Positions 34,259-43,415 of a DNA stretch of 64,000 nucleotides are shown piece after piece. The stretch is taken from contig JAKSIC010000001.1 of the NCBI GenBank assembly GCA_024399015.1, forward strand, positions 124,001 to 188,000, in the 5' to 3' direction. Positions within the stretch are counted from its first letter, which is position 1. Each line of letters starts with the position of its first letter. The notes under the pieces were generated by a model that had not been told where the DNA came from, did not search any database, and saw only the letters and a list, made by a program, of their open reading frames with translations. Source of the DNA: Fibrobacter sp. (GTDB lineage Bacteria > Fibrobacterota > Fibrobacteria > Fibrobacterales > Fibrobacteraceae). Position numbers and translations under genes: made by a program.

Positions 34259-36463
34259 TTACTTCACAGCAATCTTGCTCATCTTGTTACCGACGCGGAC
34301 CATGTAGATGCCCTTGTTCGGAACAGTGATGGTCTGATCCATGCCGAAGAATGCCTTGGTAGAAGCAATTGCCTTACCCTGCATGTTGAACACAGCAATA
34401 TCAGCACCAGCCTGGGCGCCGCTCACAGTGATATTCATGCCAGAGGTAGAAATCTTTGCCATGCTGAGCTGACTTGCAGCTGCGATAGCATCAGTACCAT
34501 TGCCATTACCATTGCCATTACCGTTAGAACCGGTGCCAGTCACAGCAAAGCCAACAATCTTTGCAGGATCAACAACCTGCTTGCTACCATCAAGGAATTC
34601 AATAGCCTTCACGGAAAGTGCACCGTAACCGCCCTTGGCATCCTTAACTTCGAACTTGAGGCCCTTGACCTTCTTCAAGATTTCCTTTCCTTCCGGAGCA
34701 GAGTTCTTGTCAACCCAGCCAAGGATAGTAATCAAGCTGTCGCTACCAGTTGCGCAACGAGTTTCACGGCCATAGAAGCCATAGTCACACGGAGTCAAAT
34801 CGTAAGTAATTGCAGTATAGTCTGAGGTGTTCGGAATGAACATACCGGGTTCACCACCAGCTTCCACAGTTGCTTCGTTCAAGATTGCAAAACGAATCGG
34901 TCCTTCAGTCTTGGCAGTAATGCGAAGGTACTTAACTCCGAGAGCAGAAAGATCCACACCAGTTTCAGCCTTGTTGAAGGACATTGCGATACCTGCAGAA
35001 GGATACTTCAAAGTACCAGCAGCAGCAGCTTCAGCAGTCCAAGTCGGTTCCGGACCGATTTCCATCACAGCGTCAGCATAGATTGCGCCATCACGTGCGA
35101 ACAACGGAGAAGAACCAGAGTCCGGAGACATCTTAGTCTTGCATTCGACATACTTATCATGATATGCACCCCAGTTCCAGAAGCCGGAAACACCAACGGT
35201 GGTATCGCCACGAGTCTGCTGAACACCGTCAACACCGCTGTCAGAAGAACGCATGAGGCTCGGATCCGGAGTGAACTTTTCGAAGCCAGTCATATCATAG
35301 AGGTTCGGCATGTTACCGGTCATGAGCAAAAGGTACAGGAGGTTCAAAGTAGAGGGATAGTACTTTTCGCCACCATCGGTAGTACCGCAGTTTGCAGCGC
35401 TCTTACAGCTGGTGAGGCTAGCGAGAGTCTTGTAAACGGTTTCCATGTAGTTTTTGGCAGTCTGATCATCAGCCAAAGAGGACGTTGCAAGACCAAGGCC
35501 ACCAGAGAAGGTGGAGGAAACGAAGCGGCGCTTATCGCTCAATTCTGCTTCACCATTTACATAGTAACCGGAATTGATACCAGAAGCGGTCATGGTAGCC
35601 GGCATGAGCCAGCTAGAAATCTTCTTGTTGAAGCTCAATGCATCGCTGTCACCGTACCAGTAGTAAGCCCAAGCGGTGCGCCACGGAGTACGTGCAGCGT
35701 CATCAAAGAAACCTGCATCTTCGGACTGGGCCACAGATGCGGAAGTCTTGGTGGGCTGATGGGAGCCCCAAGAGCACCAGTCAGCAACGAGACCAGTCTT
35801 GGAGTTCTGGCAAGCAAGCAAATCCTTGGCAACATCAGAACGATGGGTTGCCCAAGAGGACTTACCGGTAACCTTTTCAAACAGCTTGAAGTTAGCAAGA
35901 CCTGCATAGCTGGGGTTGAAAGCGTCGTTCCAAGCGCTACCCGGCTTCAACTGGGTACCGTTGAAATCGTTATTTTCAATCCAGTTGATCATGGTCTTAG
36001 CGTCAGAAAGATACTGGGTGTTGCTCCACTGAGCGGAAGCCTGGACCAAAGCGAGAGCAGCATCGATATCGGAGTCAGTTGCAGAACCGGTACCACCGCT
36101 GCAACCGATACGCCAATGCATACCACCGAGACCATCGGCAGAAGCGTTATTGGTCTTCCAAGTATTGTACAGCTTCTTGAACATGGCTTCATCATCCATG
36201 TACACGGTAATCAACATACCGTAAGCGATTGCTTCAGAAACGGTAGAGCAAGTACCTTCAGGGGAAAGAATCCAGCCCTTGTTGGCATCGTACCAAGTAC
36301 CCTTCCAGATATTATAATGTTCCTTAATTACATCCGTAGTTGCAAACGGAACAGTGTAGCCATAGGGGCTCTTGTAATTGTGCGGAAAGGAGGACTTTCC
36401 GGCAGTAGCGGCAACTGCAGTGAGCAAAGTTGCGCTAAGCACTACTTTAAAAATGTTCTTCAT
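34259..36463 (-). CDS. Secreted GH8 glycoside hydrolase (endoglucanase) with C-terminal sorting domain
   Basis: 734 residues. Signal peptide (about 1-21), GH8 catalytic domain (about 25-400) with GTCSTVSEAIAYGM (E77 the likely general acid) and the GH8 signature ATDSDIDAALAL (128-139), then a beta-rich domain (about 430-635) of the kind that binds carbohydrate. A Gly-Asn linker (GNGNGNGNG) leads to a C-terminal domain ending in MVRVGNKMSKIAVK, like type IX secretion sorting domains. It should cleave beta-1,4-glucan outside the cell. AAGGG precedes the ATG. It is single-gene, with terminators on both sides. The linker is coded by 6-base repeats (about 34497-34528) that could vary in number. 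Confidence 0.93.
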   Translation of the reverse strand: MKNIFKVVLSATLLTAVAATAGKSSFPHNYKSPYGYTVPFATTDVIKEHYNIWKGTWYDANKGWILSPEGTCSTVSEAIAYGMLITVYMDDEAMFKKLYNTWKTNNASADGLGGMHWRIGCSGGTGSATDSDIDAALALVQASAQWSNTQYLSDAKTMINWIENNDFNGTQLKPGSAWNDAFNPSYAGLANFKLFEKVTGKSSWATHRSDVAKDLLACQNSKTGLVADWCSWGSHQPTKTSASVAQSEDAGFFDDAARTPWRTAWAYYWYGDSDALSFNKKISSWLMPATMTASGINSGYYVNGEAELSDKRRFVSSTFSGGLGLATSSLADDQTAKNYMETVYKTLASLTSCKSAANCGTTDGGEKYYPSTLNLLYLLLMTGNMPNLYDMTGFEKFTPDPSLMRSSDSGVDGVQQTRGDTTVGVSGFWNWGAYHDKYVECKTKMSPDSGSSPLFARDGAIYADAVMEIGPEPTWTAEAAAAGTLKYPSAGIAMSFNKAETGVDLSALGVKYLRITAKTEGPIRFAILNEATVEAGGEPGMFIPNTSDYTAITYDLTPCDYGFYGRETRCATGSDSLITILGWVDKNSAPEGKEILKKVKGLKFEVKDAKGGYGALSVKAIEFLDGSKQVVDPAKIVGFAVTGTGSNGNGNGNGNGTDAIAAASQLSMAKISTSGMNITVSGAQAGADIAVFNMQGKAIASTKAFFGMDQTITVPNKGIYMVRVGNKMSKIAVK

Positions 36464-36603
36464 ATATTCCCTTTAGTTTTGAAGATATCAAACCGACCTA
36501 AATATAAAACCAAACCCCAAAATCCGCTATACTTTGCTATGTAATAAATCCGTTGCATATTTTTTTGTATCGTAAATTTTTCACAAAAAGTGGCGAATTC
36601 AAA

Positions 36604-36627
36604 TAAAAAAAGGCGCTTTCGCGCCTT
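36604..36627 (-). terminator. Terminator of the acyltransferase operon
   Basis: A 7-bp stem AAGGCGC/GCGCCTT with a four-base loop, followed on the minus strand by seven T. It lies 36 bases after the acyltransferase stop. Confidence 0.9.
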
Positions 36628-36662
36628 ATGTTTCACTGTGTTTACAAACTATTTTTTGTTCT

Positions 36663-37853
36663 CTATCCGTTCGCCATTTTAGCCATCTTAGCCTTTTTGC
36701 GTTTCGTTTTAAAATGCAAATAAAGGGGACTTGCTGTATACAGGAACAGGATAAGAACCAAGGTTGCCTGGGGTGTATTCATATTAGTGAAGCCCCAACC
36801 AATGGTAATGAGCGGCAGGTGCAAAAGGTACGGATAGAAGGAAGCTCTGCCGATAGTGCGCACAATGGGTACGCAGAAGAACCTGGCCAGGAAGCCCTTC
36901 GCCGGAATCAAGCTCATGATGAAGAGACCGCTAATCAAAATCGGGATAGAGTGGCGCACGATAAAGTAGGTAGCCTGATGATGGACCCAGTTCTGTCCAG
37001 CATAACATGTAATATAGAGTGCAACCAGTAAAACCGCCTGGCAAATTCCGGCAACGTAGTTCTTTTCGAGGAATGCAAATTGACGTTCCTGATACAAGCG
37101 GAAAATAATCATGCCGAAGAAGTATTCACACACGTGCATCGCCGGGAACATGTGGAAGAACCTAAAACGAATGCCATAATCGGGAGAGTAAAGCGTAGTG
37201 CAGCCAAAAATCAATCCCTGGACAATTCCCGGGATAAACGTGAGGGCAAAAAGAAGCCATAAGATTTTCACGTTCTTGACTTTATAGAAGAACTTTGCCG
37301 CAGCCGGAGTAAATGCGTAGCAAATAAAGAACCCAGTCAAAGCCCAGGAAGGTTCATTCAATTTCATTCCCAATTCAGGAACAAGAGACCAGGTAAGGGT
37401 CAAGTGCAAGAAAAGGGTGCGAATGGGATGGGCCATATTCTGAAGCCCATTGACAAAACCCGTTCCAATATCACTCAAGTTGTCAGGTACCCCAGTCAAT
37501 CCGGAATACTTGAAAACCATGGCCACAAACATAAGCATTGTGCAGATGAAATGCAAACGATAAAGTTTTGCAATTCTACTGAACATGAAGGGCACCACGG
37601 GAATGCGGCGGTCAGGATCGCTAAACTTGCTAGCAAACAAAAATCCCGCCAGCACAAAGAATAGGCCAGCAGAAAAGGCGGGACCGCTTACAATAGGTTT
37701 TAACCAGGTGTATTTCGCCGCATAGCCAAAAGCGCTGGAGGAGGCCAAGTGCAAAAAGACAATATTCAAGGAAGCCAACAAGCGAAGGCCATCGATGGCC
37801 GGGAAATAGCCCTTGGTACTTTTATAGGAAAATTCTGGTTTCGGGGACGACAT
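36663..37853 (-). CDS. Membrane acyltransferase (acyltransferase 3 family)
   Basis: 396 residues with about ten membrane segments. The start GYFPAIDGLRLLASLNIVFLHL carries the family's first conserved block (given at residues 15-36), and the catalytic-type His in FLHL and the RI/KLYRLH segment follow. OafA/NolL-like enzymes move acetyl or other acyl groups from the cytoplasm onto surface sugars. It is the last gene of a tight operon with a CNNM protein, the barrel-SppA fusion and a barrel protein, which implies envelope work. Specific acceptor unknown; O-acetylation of a surface glycan is inferred. Confidence 0.85.
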   Translation of the reverse strand: MSSPKPEFSYKSTKGYFPAIDGLRLLASLNIVFLHLASSSAFGYAAKYTWLKPIVSGPAFSAGLFFVLAGFLFASKFSDPDRRIPVVPFMFSRIAKLYRLHFICTMLMFVAMVFKYSGLTGVPDNLSDIGTGFVNGLQNMAHPIRTLFLHLTLTWSLVPELGMKLNEPSWALTGFFICYAFTPAAAKFFYKVKNVKILWLLFALTFIPGIVQGLIFGCTTLYSPDYGIRFRFFHMFPAMHVCEYFFGMIIFRLYQERQFAFLEKNYVAGICQAVLLVALYITCYAGQNWVHHQATYFIVRHSIPILISGLFIMSLIPAKGFLARFFCVPIVRTIGRASFYPYLLHLPLITIGWGFTNMNTPQATLVLILFLYTASPLYLHFKTKRKKAKMAKMANG

Positions 37854-37855
37854 AA

Positions 37856-38983
37856 CTAATTTTCTTTTTCGCGGGAAACAGAAGGCATAATGGAGGTTTT
37901 ACTCAGGAGAGCGCTTTCTTTGGAATTCACGAGACGTTTCTGTTCGCGCATAGAAGCGAGAGCCTTGGAGCGGCGGCGGGCAGATTCCTGAAGGTCAACG
38001 GATTCGTCGTACTCGTCCACAATTTCACGGCCAAGAATTTCTTCAAGAACGTCTTCCAAGCTGACGACACCAGCAATAGCACCCCACTCATCGACGACAC
38101 CCACGATATGGCCACGCTGTTTCAGGAAGCGGAGAAGCAATTTATCCAGAGTCAAGGAATCCGGAATCAGTAGCAAGGGGCGCATCATCTGACGAAGTTT
38201 CACATCGCGTTTGCCCTCGGCCAACTTGTTGTACGCATCACGACGGAGAACGATTCCCACCCAGTTATCCTTATTCTTGTCGTACAGCGGGACACGGGAA
38301 AAAGGCCAGTTTCCGCGTTCATCAAGAGTTTCGCCAATGGTCTTGTCCGCGCCAAGAGTAAACACCACCTGACGTGGGGTCATTACCTTACGCACGGGAA
38401 CGGATTTCAAGGCAAGAATATTCTTGATGACCACAGCCTGCTGACGGTCAATCACATCTTCTCGCAAGCCAAGACTTACAAGACTATTGATGTCGTCAAT
38501 GCTCACATCCTTCTTTTCTTCACTTTCGTGAGTCCAATGCTTTGTGAGGGTGAGGCAAAGCCAAATCAAACCTGTAAAGGAAAGCACTTTCGTAATATAA
38601 TAGAACGCCACAGAAACGAGGGGCGCAACAACTTTAGCCTGCTTAACACCAAGAGTCTTCGGGGTAATTTCGCCAAAAAGCAAAATCAAGATTGTGAGAA
38701 TAATCGGGAGAGCCACTTGCCCCGCAGGCGGGAGATTCTTGACCGCCAAGGCCGTGGCCAAGGAAGCACCAACCGTATTAGCAATGGTATTCACCACAAG
38801 GACAGAGGCAATATAACGATCAATGTTATCCTTCACATGAGTCATGTACTTCGCAGTAAATTTCTTCTGCTTTTGCAACAACTCAATAGTCGCCGGAGTC
38901 ACACTATAGAAGGACGCTTCCGTCACGGAGCAAAACGCCGATATGGAAAGGCATCCTAGAACAGTCAGCACGATATAAAACAT
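37856..38983 (-). CDS. CNNM (DUF21) and CBS domain membrane protein, CorC/HlyC-like
   Basis: 375 residues. The DUF21/CNNM domain (about 1-165) has three or four membrane segments with FCSVTEASFYSV near the N-terminus and LLFGEITPKTLG near 105. A CBS pair follows (about 195-315; VMTPRQVVFTLGADKT, VVDEWGAIAGVVSLEDVLEE). The transporter-associated C-terminal domain of many relatives is absent; a short charged tail replaces it. The family is linked to magnesium or other cation efflux. Its start overlaps the stop of the SppA fusion gene by one base, and the acyltransferase follows after 2 bases. Confidence 0.87.
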   Translation of the reverse strand: MFYIVLTVLGCLSISAFCSVTEASFYSVTPATIELLQKQKKFTAKYMTHVKDNIDRYIASVLVVNTIANTVGASLATALAVKNLPPAGQVALPIILTILILLFGEITPKTLGVKQAKVVAPLVSVAFYYITKVLSFTGLIWLCLTLTKHWTHESEEKKDVSIDDINSLVSLGLREDVIDRQQAVVIKNILALKSVPVRKVMTPRQVVFTLGADKTIGETLDERGNWPFSRVPLYDKNKDNWVGIVLRRDAYNKLAEGKRDVKLRQMMRPLLLIPDSLTLDKLLLRFLKQRGHIVGVVDEWGAIAGVVSLEDVLEEILGREIVDEYDESVDLQESARRRSKALASMREQKRLVNSKESALLSKTSIMPSVSREKEN

Positions 38984-41295
38984 TATTCAGCACCCCAAAG
39001 TCTGGGCTCGACGGCCCAAAGCTGAGTCTTTTCCATTTCCGTTACAAAATCCATAAAGGCATGGGCCTTTGCGCTAGGCATTTCATAAGACTTTCCAGAA
39101 TCAAGGAAAATCAAGTCAACGGTATTCTTTTCGTTGATATTAGCCAAACGCTTTGCCGCTTCAATGGCATCATCAATGCCACCAATCTGGTGAACAAGAC
39201 CAGCCTTGAAAGCCTTATAACCAATCATCACACGGCCGCCACCATATGAAGAATCAACGGTAGCCTGCGGGATACCGGTAGCCTTGGCAACAACACCTGT
39301 AAAGCGTTCGTAGAAATCATCCATATATTCTTGCAAGGCGGCTTTTTCTACATCAGTCCAAGGTCTTGCAAAAGTTTCTGCATCAGCATACTCATGGGTT
39401 TTCACAGGTTCTGCGCGAACACCCAATTTAGACAACAGTCCCGAGGCGTCTACCTTGCCGCCATAAATACCGATACTACCCACAATCGCCATCGGTTCTG
39501 ACACAATGTGATCGGCACCGCAGGCAATGTAATAACCGCCGGACGCGCCTATAGATCCAATGCTTGCGACAACAGGAATTCCCTGTTCACTAACATCACG
39601 AAGAGCAGCCCAAATCTTATCGGAGGCAATGGCGCTACCGCCCGGAGAAGAAATACGAACCACAAGAGCCTTAGCCTTAGTAGCAGGCAAATTTCGAATG
39701 GAATTCAATGCGACATATTCCATACGATTATCAATGGAACCATCAATATTCAAGACTGCAATAGGTGTACGACGATTCCAGTTTTCGTCCAGCAATTTTT
39801 TATCCATCGGACGCCAAGTTCTATAGTAAGCTTTTGGCACATCAAGATCAAAGAATGTCTTTAGAGCGTAGGACGGAACCTGATCAATATAAAGCAAAGT
39901 ATCTACAAGACCGGCCTTTTGTGCAGCCTTTGCCGTAACCACGGGTTTTGCGGCCAAGGAATCCAAGCGAGCCACCTCAACCTCTTGAGTTCCAGACTGT
40001 CTAACCTTTCGTTCGGAAACCAAAGTGGACACCACATTCCACAAGTCCTTATACAAGGAATCCATGTTGGAGCGGGCTTCCACGGACATGGAATCGGCAA
40101 TATATGGTTCAACAGCAGACTTAAACTTTCCATGACGGAGGAATTCCACCTTCACACCAATCTTGTCAAAGAGGCCCTTATAATAAAGTCTATTGCCGCC
40201 CATTCCGCGCCAATTCAAATGCGCAGAGGGTTCCACCACAATGCGGTCCGCATTTGCCGCGGCAACCAAAATAGACGGGCGGATATCATCGAGATAGGCA
40301 ATAACCTTGCCTCCCCTAGCTTGCAACTTCATAATTGAACGATTGATTTCATTAGAAACACCGACATTGCCTCGATATCCGGAGAAATCGAGAATCACAA
40401 GACCACAGGATGGATCACGGTAAATATGTTCGAACAGATTACGAATCTTCCAAATACTTGTGGGTGACTTCTTGAACGGAGAGAACGGTTCTTCCCCATC
40501 CGAAATTTCTGAATCCAGCGGGATTCGCAGAATCTGGGCAAAGCGATTAGCCTTCGGATTGCGAGCAGAATGGTAGCTCCAGACGCCCCCCTTCGGCAAG
40601 AAATCATCATAAACATGCAAGGCTACATTATCGTAGGCACCGAAGTTTGTGGAAAGCGTGAATTTGAATTCATCTTTTCCATAAATCGGGACTTGTAAGC
40701 CACCACGGAAACCATAAATTTCTAGTTCCAAAAGCAAACGGTGATCTTCGAAGTTTTCAACGTCATAGCTTACATTGAAGGCATCACCAATCTTTAAAGT
40801 CAAGCCCGCATTCTGGACACGATCTGGAGCCTTAGGGCCAAAGTAAATTAGGTTTTCACAAGAATAGCCCAGCGACAAGAAACTCAAAGGACGATAAATT
40901 AAGCCTAGCGCACCATTCCATTCGGTACCTTTAAAATCCGCACTTCTGAAGGCACCAACACGGGCACCCCAAAACAAGCTATGGCTGAAAAGATCATTGG
41001 AGTACGTCAAATCCCAGCGGGATTCATCAAGATTTTCCTTGCCAATTTTGTAGTTAAAACCGGCGGCCCAATGATTCAAATTTCCGCCGACCCTGACATC
41101 GGAGATTCCATTATCGTAATCATAGGAGGCAACTGCGCCCTTGGAATCAAAAGCTGCAAGACCCGCAGGATTACCCCATATGCCATGAGCACCATCCAAC
41201 GAGGTAAAACCAGATTCCCCGGGAAGATAGGCGAAAGAATAACCTGCAACAGCAAGCGCCAATAATCCCAAGTTTTTGCATTTTTCCAAAATCAT
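38983..41295 (-). CDS. sppA: Beta-barrel - SppA (S49) protease fusion
   Basis: 770 residues. A signal peptide (about 1-22) leads to about 240 residues rich in beta-strands, with GIWGNPAGLAAF near 40, a motif typical of PorV/FadL-like (UPF0164) outer-membrane barrels. Two S49 SppA units follow: the first (about 300-480) with LVILDFSGYRGNVG and a likely catalytic Lys in the ARGGKVIAYLD region, the second (about 510-730) with VVRISSPGGSA and the Ser in GSIGASGGYYIACG (near 585). SppA cleaves leftover signal peptides and membrane-protein fragments. The barrel part suggests localisation at the outer membrane or periplasmic face. It follows a barrel-protein gene by 13 bases. Confidence 0.85.
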   Translation of the reverse strand: MILEKCKNLGLLALAVAGYSFAYLPGESGFTSLDGAHGIWGNPAGLAAFDSKGAVASYDYDNGISDVRVGGNLNHWAAGFNYKIGKENLDESRWDLTYSNDLFSHSLFWGARVGAFRSADFKGTEWNGALGLIYRPLSFLSLGYSCENLIYFGPKAPDRVQNAGLTLKIGDAFNVSYDVENFEDHRLLLELEIYGFRGGLQVPIYGKDEFKFTLSTNFGAYDNVALHVYDDFLPKGGVWSYHSARNPKANRFAQILRIPLDSEISDGEEPFSPFKKSPTSIWKIRNLFEHIYRDPSCGLVILDFSGYRGNVGVSNEINRSIMKLQARGGKVIAYLDDIRPSILVAAANADRIVVEPSAHLNWRGMGGNRLYYKGLFDKIGVKVEFLRHGKFKSAVEPYIADSMSVEARSNMDSLYKDLWNVVSTLVSERKVRQSGTQEVEVARLDSLAAKPVVTAKAAQKAGLVDTLLYIDQVPSYALKTFFDLDVPKAYYRTWRPMDKKLLDENWNRRTPIAVLNIDGSIDNRMEYVALNSIRNLPATKAKALVVRISSPGGSAIASDKIWAALRDVSEQGIPVVASIGSIGASGGYYIACGADHIVSEPMAIVGSIGIYGGKVDASGLLSKLGVRAEPVKTHEYADAETFARPWTDVEKAALQEYMDDFYERFTGVVAKATGIPQATVDSSYGGGRVMIGYKAFKAGLVHQIGGIDDAIEAAKRLANINEKNTVDLIFLDSGKSYEMPSAKAHAFMDFVTEMEKTQLWAVEPRLWGAE

Positions 41296-41308
41296 AGCAA
41301 GTCCTCTC

Positions 41309-42121
41309 CTACCCTAACAAAAATTTTGCGTACATTCCAAGCGAATGTCCGGTTTCTACACCAAACAAGTTGCCTCGGTTCATTTCATAGAACAAGGCTA
41401 TTCCCAAGGATTTTGTGCCTATAGAAATATAGCGTGTACCATCCAACCGTAGTCTAAACCCTCGATACAAATCATCCATTTTTTGGTATAGCTTATCCAA
41501 ATTTAGATTTTCAGATTCCTGAACACGCCAACGGTACAGGAAAACATAATCAAGTTGCCATCCAGTTTTCTTTTTTTCGTTCCACGCAAGCTTCCAAGTC
41601 ATGGATCCTTTCAATCCAAGTTCATCACCAGCCTGGAAATGATCATCCTCTAGGAAAGTGTAATATTCCACAGCCGCACCCAAAGTCAATCTTTTGGACA
41701 ACGGGTACAAGCCAAAAGGAGACACGCCCAGACGATGGAAACGATTCGTTTTAGATCCACCAACCGGAGGAAAACGCCAGCTGACATCAATTCCAAAATA
41801 GGGCACAGGGAAAATTTTCGCACCAACGTAGAATTCGTTGAAGCCATTAACTTGCAGGTTTACCATTTCGTGAATTTGATCATGAAGTTCAGTATCCCAT
41901 TCATAGCTAACGAGCCTGTAAGAAAGGTCGCCATAGACAGCAAAACAATTGCATGGAGCGAACTCCCCCGCAATCCCAGCATCTGCGCTGTACACATCAT
42001 CCCGAAGCTCTGCCAACATGTTCAACTGCACATAGCTCGAAGCAGGGCGAATCACGGAAATTGATTCACGTCCAAAGGCAACAGTACCTAGAACCAAGAA
42101 TAGAAACAGGACTATACGCAT
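41309..42121 (-). CDS. Predicted outer-membrane beta-barrel protein
   Basis: 270 residues. The signal peptide (MRIVLFLFLVLGTVAFG) is followed by about ten amphipathic strands rich in Tyr, Phe and Trp (YGDLSYRLVSYEW, EFYVGAKIFPVPYFGIDVSW, LGAAVEYYTFLEDD), ending in LGMYAKFLLG. The length and strand pattern fit a small 8- to 10-strand barrel. I recognise no family. It is the first gene of the operon that continues with the barrel-SppA fusion. It is divergent from the CotH lipoprotein gene, only 61 bases away. No Shine-Dalgarno is evident. Confidence 0.7.
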   Translation of the reverse strand: MRIVLFLFLVLGTVAFGRESISVIRPASSYVQLNMLAELRDDVYSADAGIAGEFAPCNCFAVYGDLSYRLVSYEWDTELHDQIHEMVNLQVNGFNEFYVGAKIFPVPYFGIDVSWRFPPVGGSKTNRFHRLGVSPFGLYPLSKRLTLGAAVEYYTFLEDDHFQAGDELGLKGSMTWKLAWNEKKKTGWQLDYVFLYRWRVQESENLNLDKLYQKMDDLYRGFRLRLDGTRYISIGTKSLGIALFYEMNRGNLFGVETGHSLGMYAKFLLG

Positions 42122-42182
42122 TTTGCAAAATATAAAACCAACATCAACAAAATTAGAAAAAAGAAATTTCTATTTTGAAAAT

Positions 42183-43415
42183 ATGCAACATTTGTTGGTA
42201 ACTCTAGCCTTTTGTCTCCTTTGTTGTTCCTGCGTTTGGAACGATACGGACGAAGATTTAGACTACCTTGTTATGGACGACTCTGAATATCCTTATGCGG
42301 AAATTCCAAGGATTGTTATTGAAACCGAACATTTTCAGCAGATTCGTGATCGCGAAACACAAATTCCAGCCCGTTTGCAGATCTATGGAGAAAAAGGTCC
42401 CGAGAGCGGAATCCTTGATTTAACTGTTCGTGGTCGCGGCAATTCCAGCTTTACCGGGATGTCCAAATGGAGCATCAAACTTAAATTCAATAAAAAGCAA
42501 GAAATGCTTGGAATGCCAAAGGATAAGGAATGGGCACTCATTGCAAATTCTGCAGACAAAACATTGCTAAAGAACTTTATTACATACAAACTCGCTTGGT
42601 GGCTCGGTGACGAATACTCCCCTAGATCGGAGTTTGTGGAGCTCTATCTTAACAGAAAGTACATGGGCGTTTATCTGTTAACAGAAACTGTGAAAGTCAG
42701 CGAAGATCGAGTAAATATTCCCGACTCCGAAAACAGCTATCTTCTGGAACTGGGATCCACCCCCAAAGAGGGTGAAATCCACGTAATTACTAGGTCTGGA
42801 ACCAATTTTGCCATTAAGCATCCCAAGGATATCTCCGACTCTTCCAAGGAATTTCTAAGGAACAAATTGACCCATTGGGAATACTACCTTCACGACCAGA
42901 ATTTCAATGCCGACGAACCTGTAGACTATTGGCTTGACGTAGAAGATTACCTAAGGTATTACTGGATTCAGGAACTTTCCAAGAACATAGACGGAGCATT
43001 CCGCCGAAGCATTTTTATTACCTGGGCAAAAGGTGAAAAAATCAAGTTGGGACCCGTTTGGGATTTTGACATGGCCTACGGAAACTGGGAGGCCGACACA
43101 CTGCGAACTGTCACCGACTGGTACATAAAACCTTCTGGCTGGAACGAGCGTTTGTTAACGGATTCTGTCTTCTGGCAGCGAGCCGTTTCCTACTGGAAAG
43201 ACCATCACGACTTCATCGAAACCTTAAACGATTCCATCGATGTTTACGCCAAGGAACTGAGCCCTGCCACAAAGAACGAATTCAAGCGGTGGCCCGTATT
43301 GGAAAATACAGAGAACTGGACTTACAAGGAAGTCTACAAGACCTACGGCGAAGCCGTAGATTCCTTAAAGAGCTGGATTTCGCAGCGTATTAATTGGATT
43401 GACAAGAACCTGTAA
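42183..43415 (+). CDS. CotH-kinase family lipoprotein
   Basis: 410 residues from the ATG at 42183; an ATG 60 bases upstream would add a charged stretch before the signal peptide, so it is unlikely. The lipobox is LCCSC (Cys17). The CotH kinase domain covers about 65-405, with TVRGRGNSSF, KWSIKLKFNKK, MPKDKEWALIANSADKTLLKN (split at the Lys for length) and the metal-binding VWDFDMAYG. CotH enzymes are protein kinases that act outside the cytoplasm. Here it should sit in the periplasm or on the outer membrane. The 3' end overlaps a convergent glycosyltransferase gene by 26 bases. Substrate unknown. Confidence 0.9.
   Translation: MQHLLVTLAFCLLCCSCVWNDTDEDLDYLVMDDSEYPYAEIPRIVIETEHFQQIRDRETQIPARLQIYGEKGPESGILDLTVRGRGNSSFTGMSKWSIKLKFNKKQEMLGMPKDKEWALIANSADKTLLKNFITYKLAWWLGDEYSPRSEFVELYLNRKYMGVYLLTETVKVSEDRVNIPDSENSYLLELGSTPKEGEIHVITRSGTNFAIKHPKDISDSSKEFLRNKLTHWEYYLHDQNFNADEPVDYWLDVEDYLRYYWIQELSKNIDGAFRRSIFITWAKGEKIKLGPVWDFDMAYGNWEADTLRTVTDWYIKPSGWNERLLTDSVFWQRAVSYWKDHHDFIETLNDSIDVYAKELSPATKNEFKRWPVLENTENWTYKEVYKTYGEAVDSLKSWISQRINWIDKNL

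Noticed and set aside
42183-43415. CotH as evidence for sporulation
   Set aside because: No spore-coat or sporulation genes are present; CotH kinases also occur as surface lipoproteins in non-sporulating bacteria.
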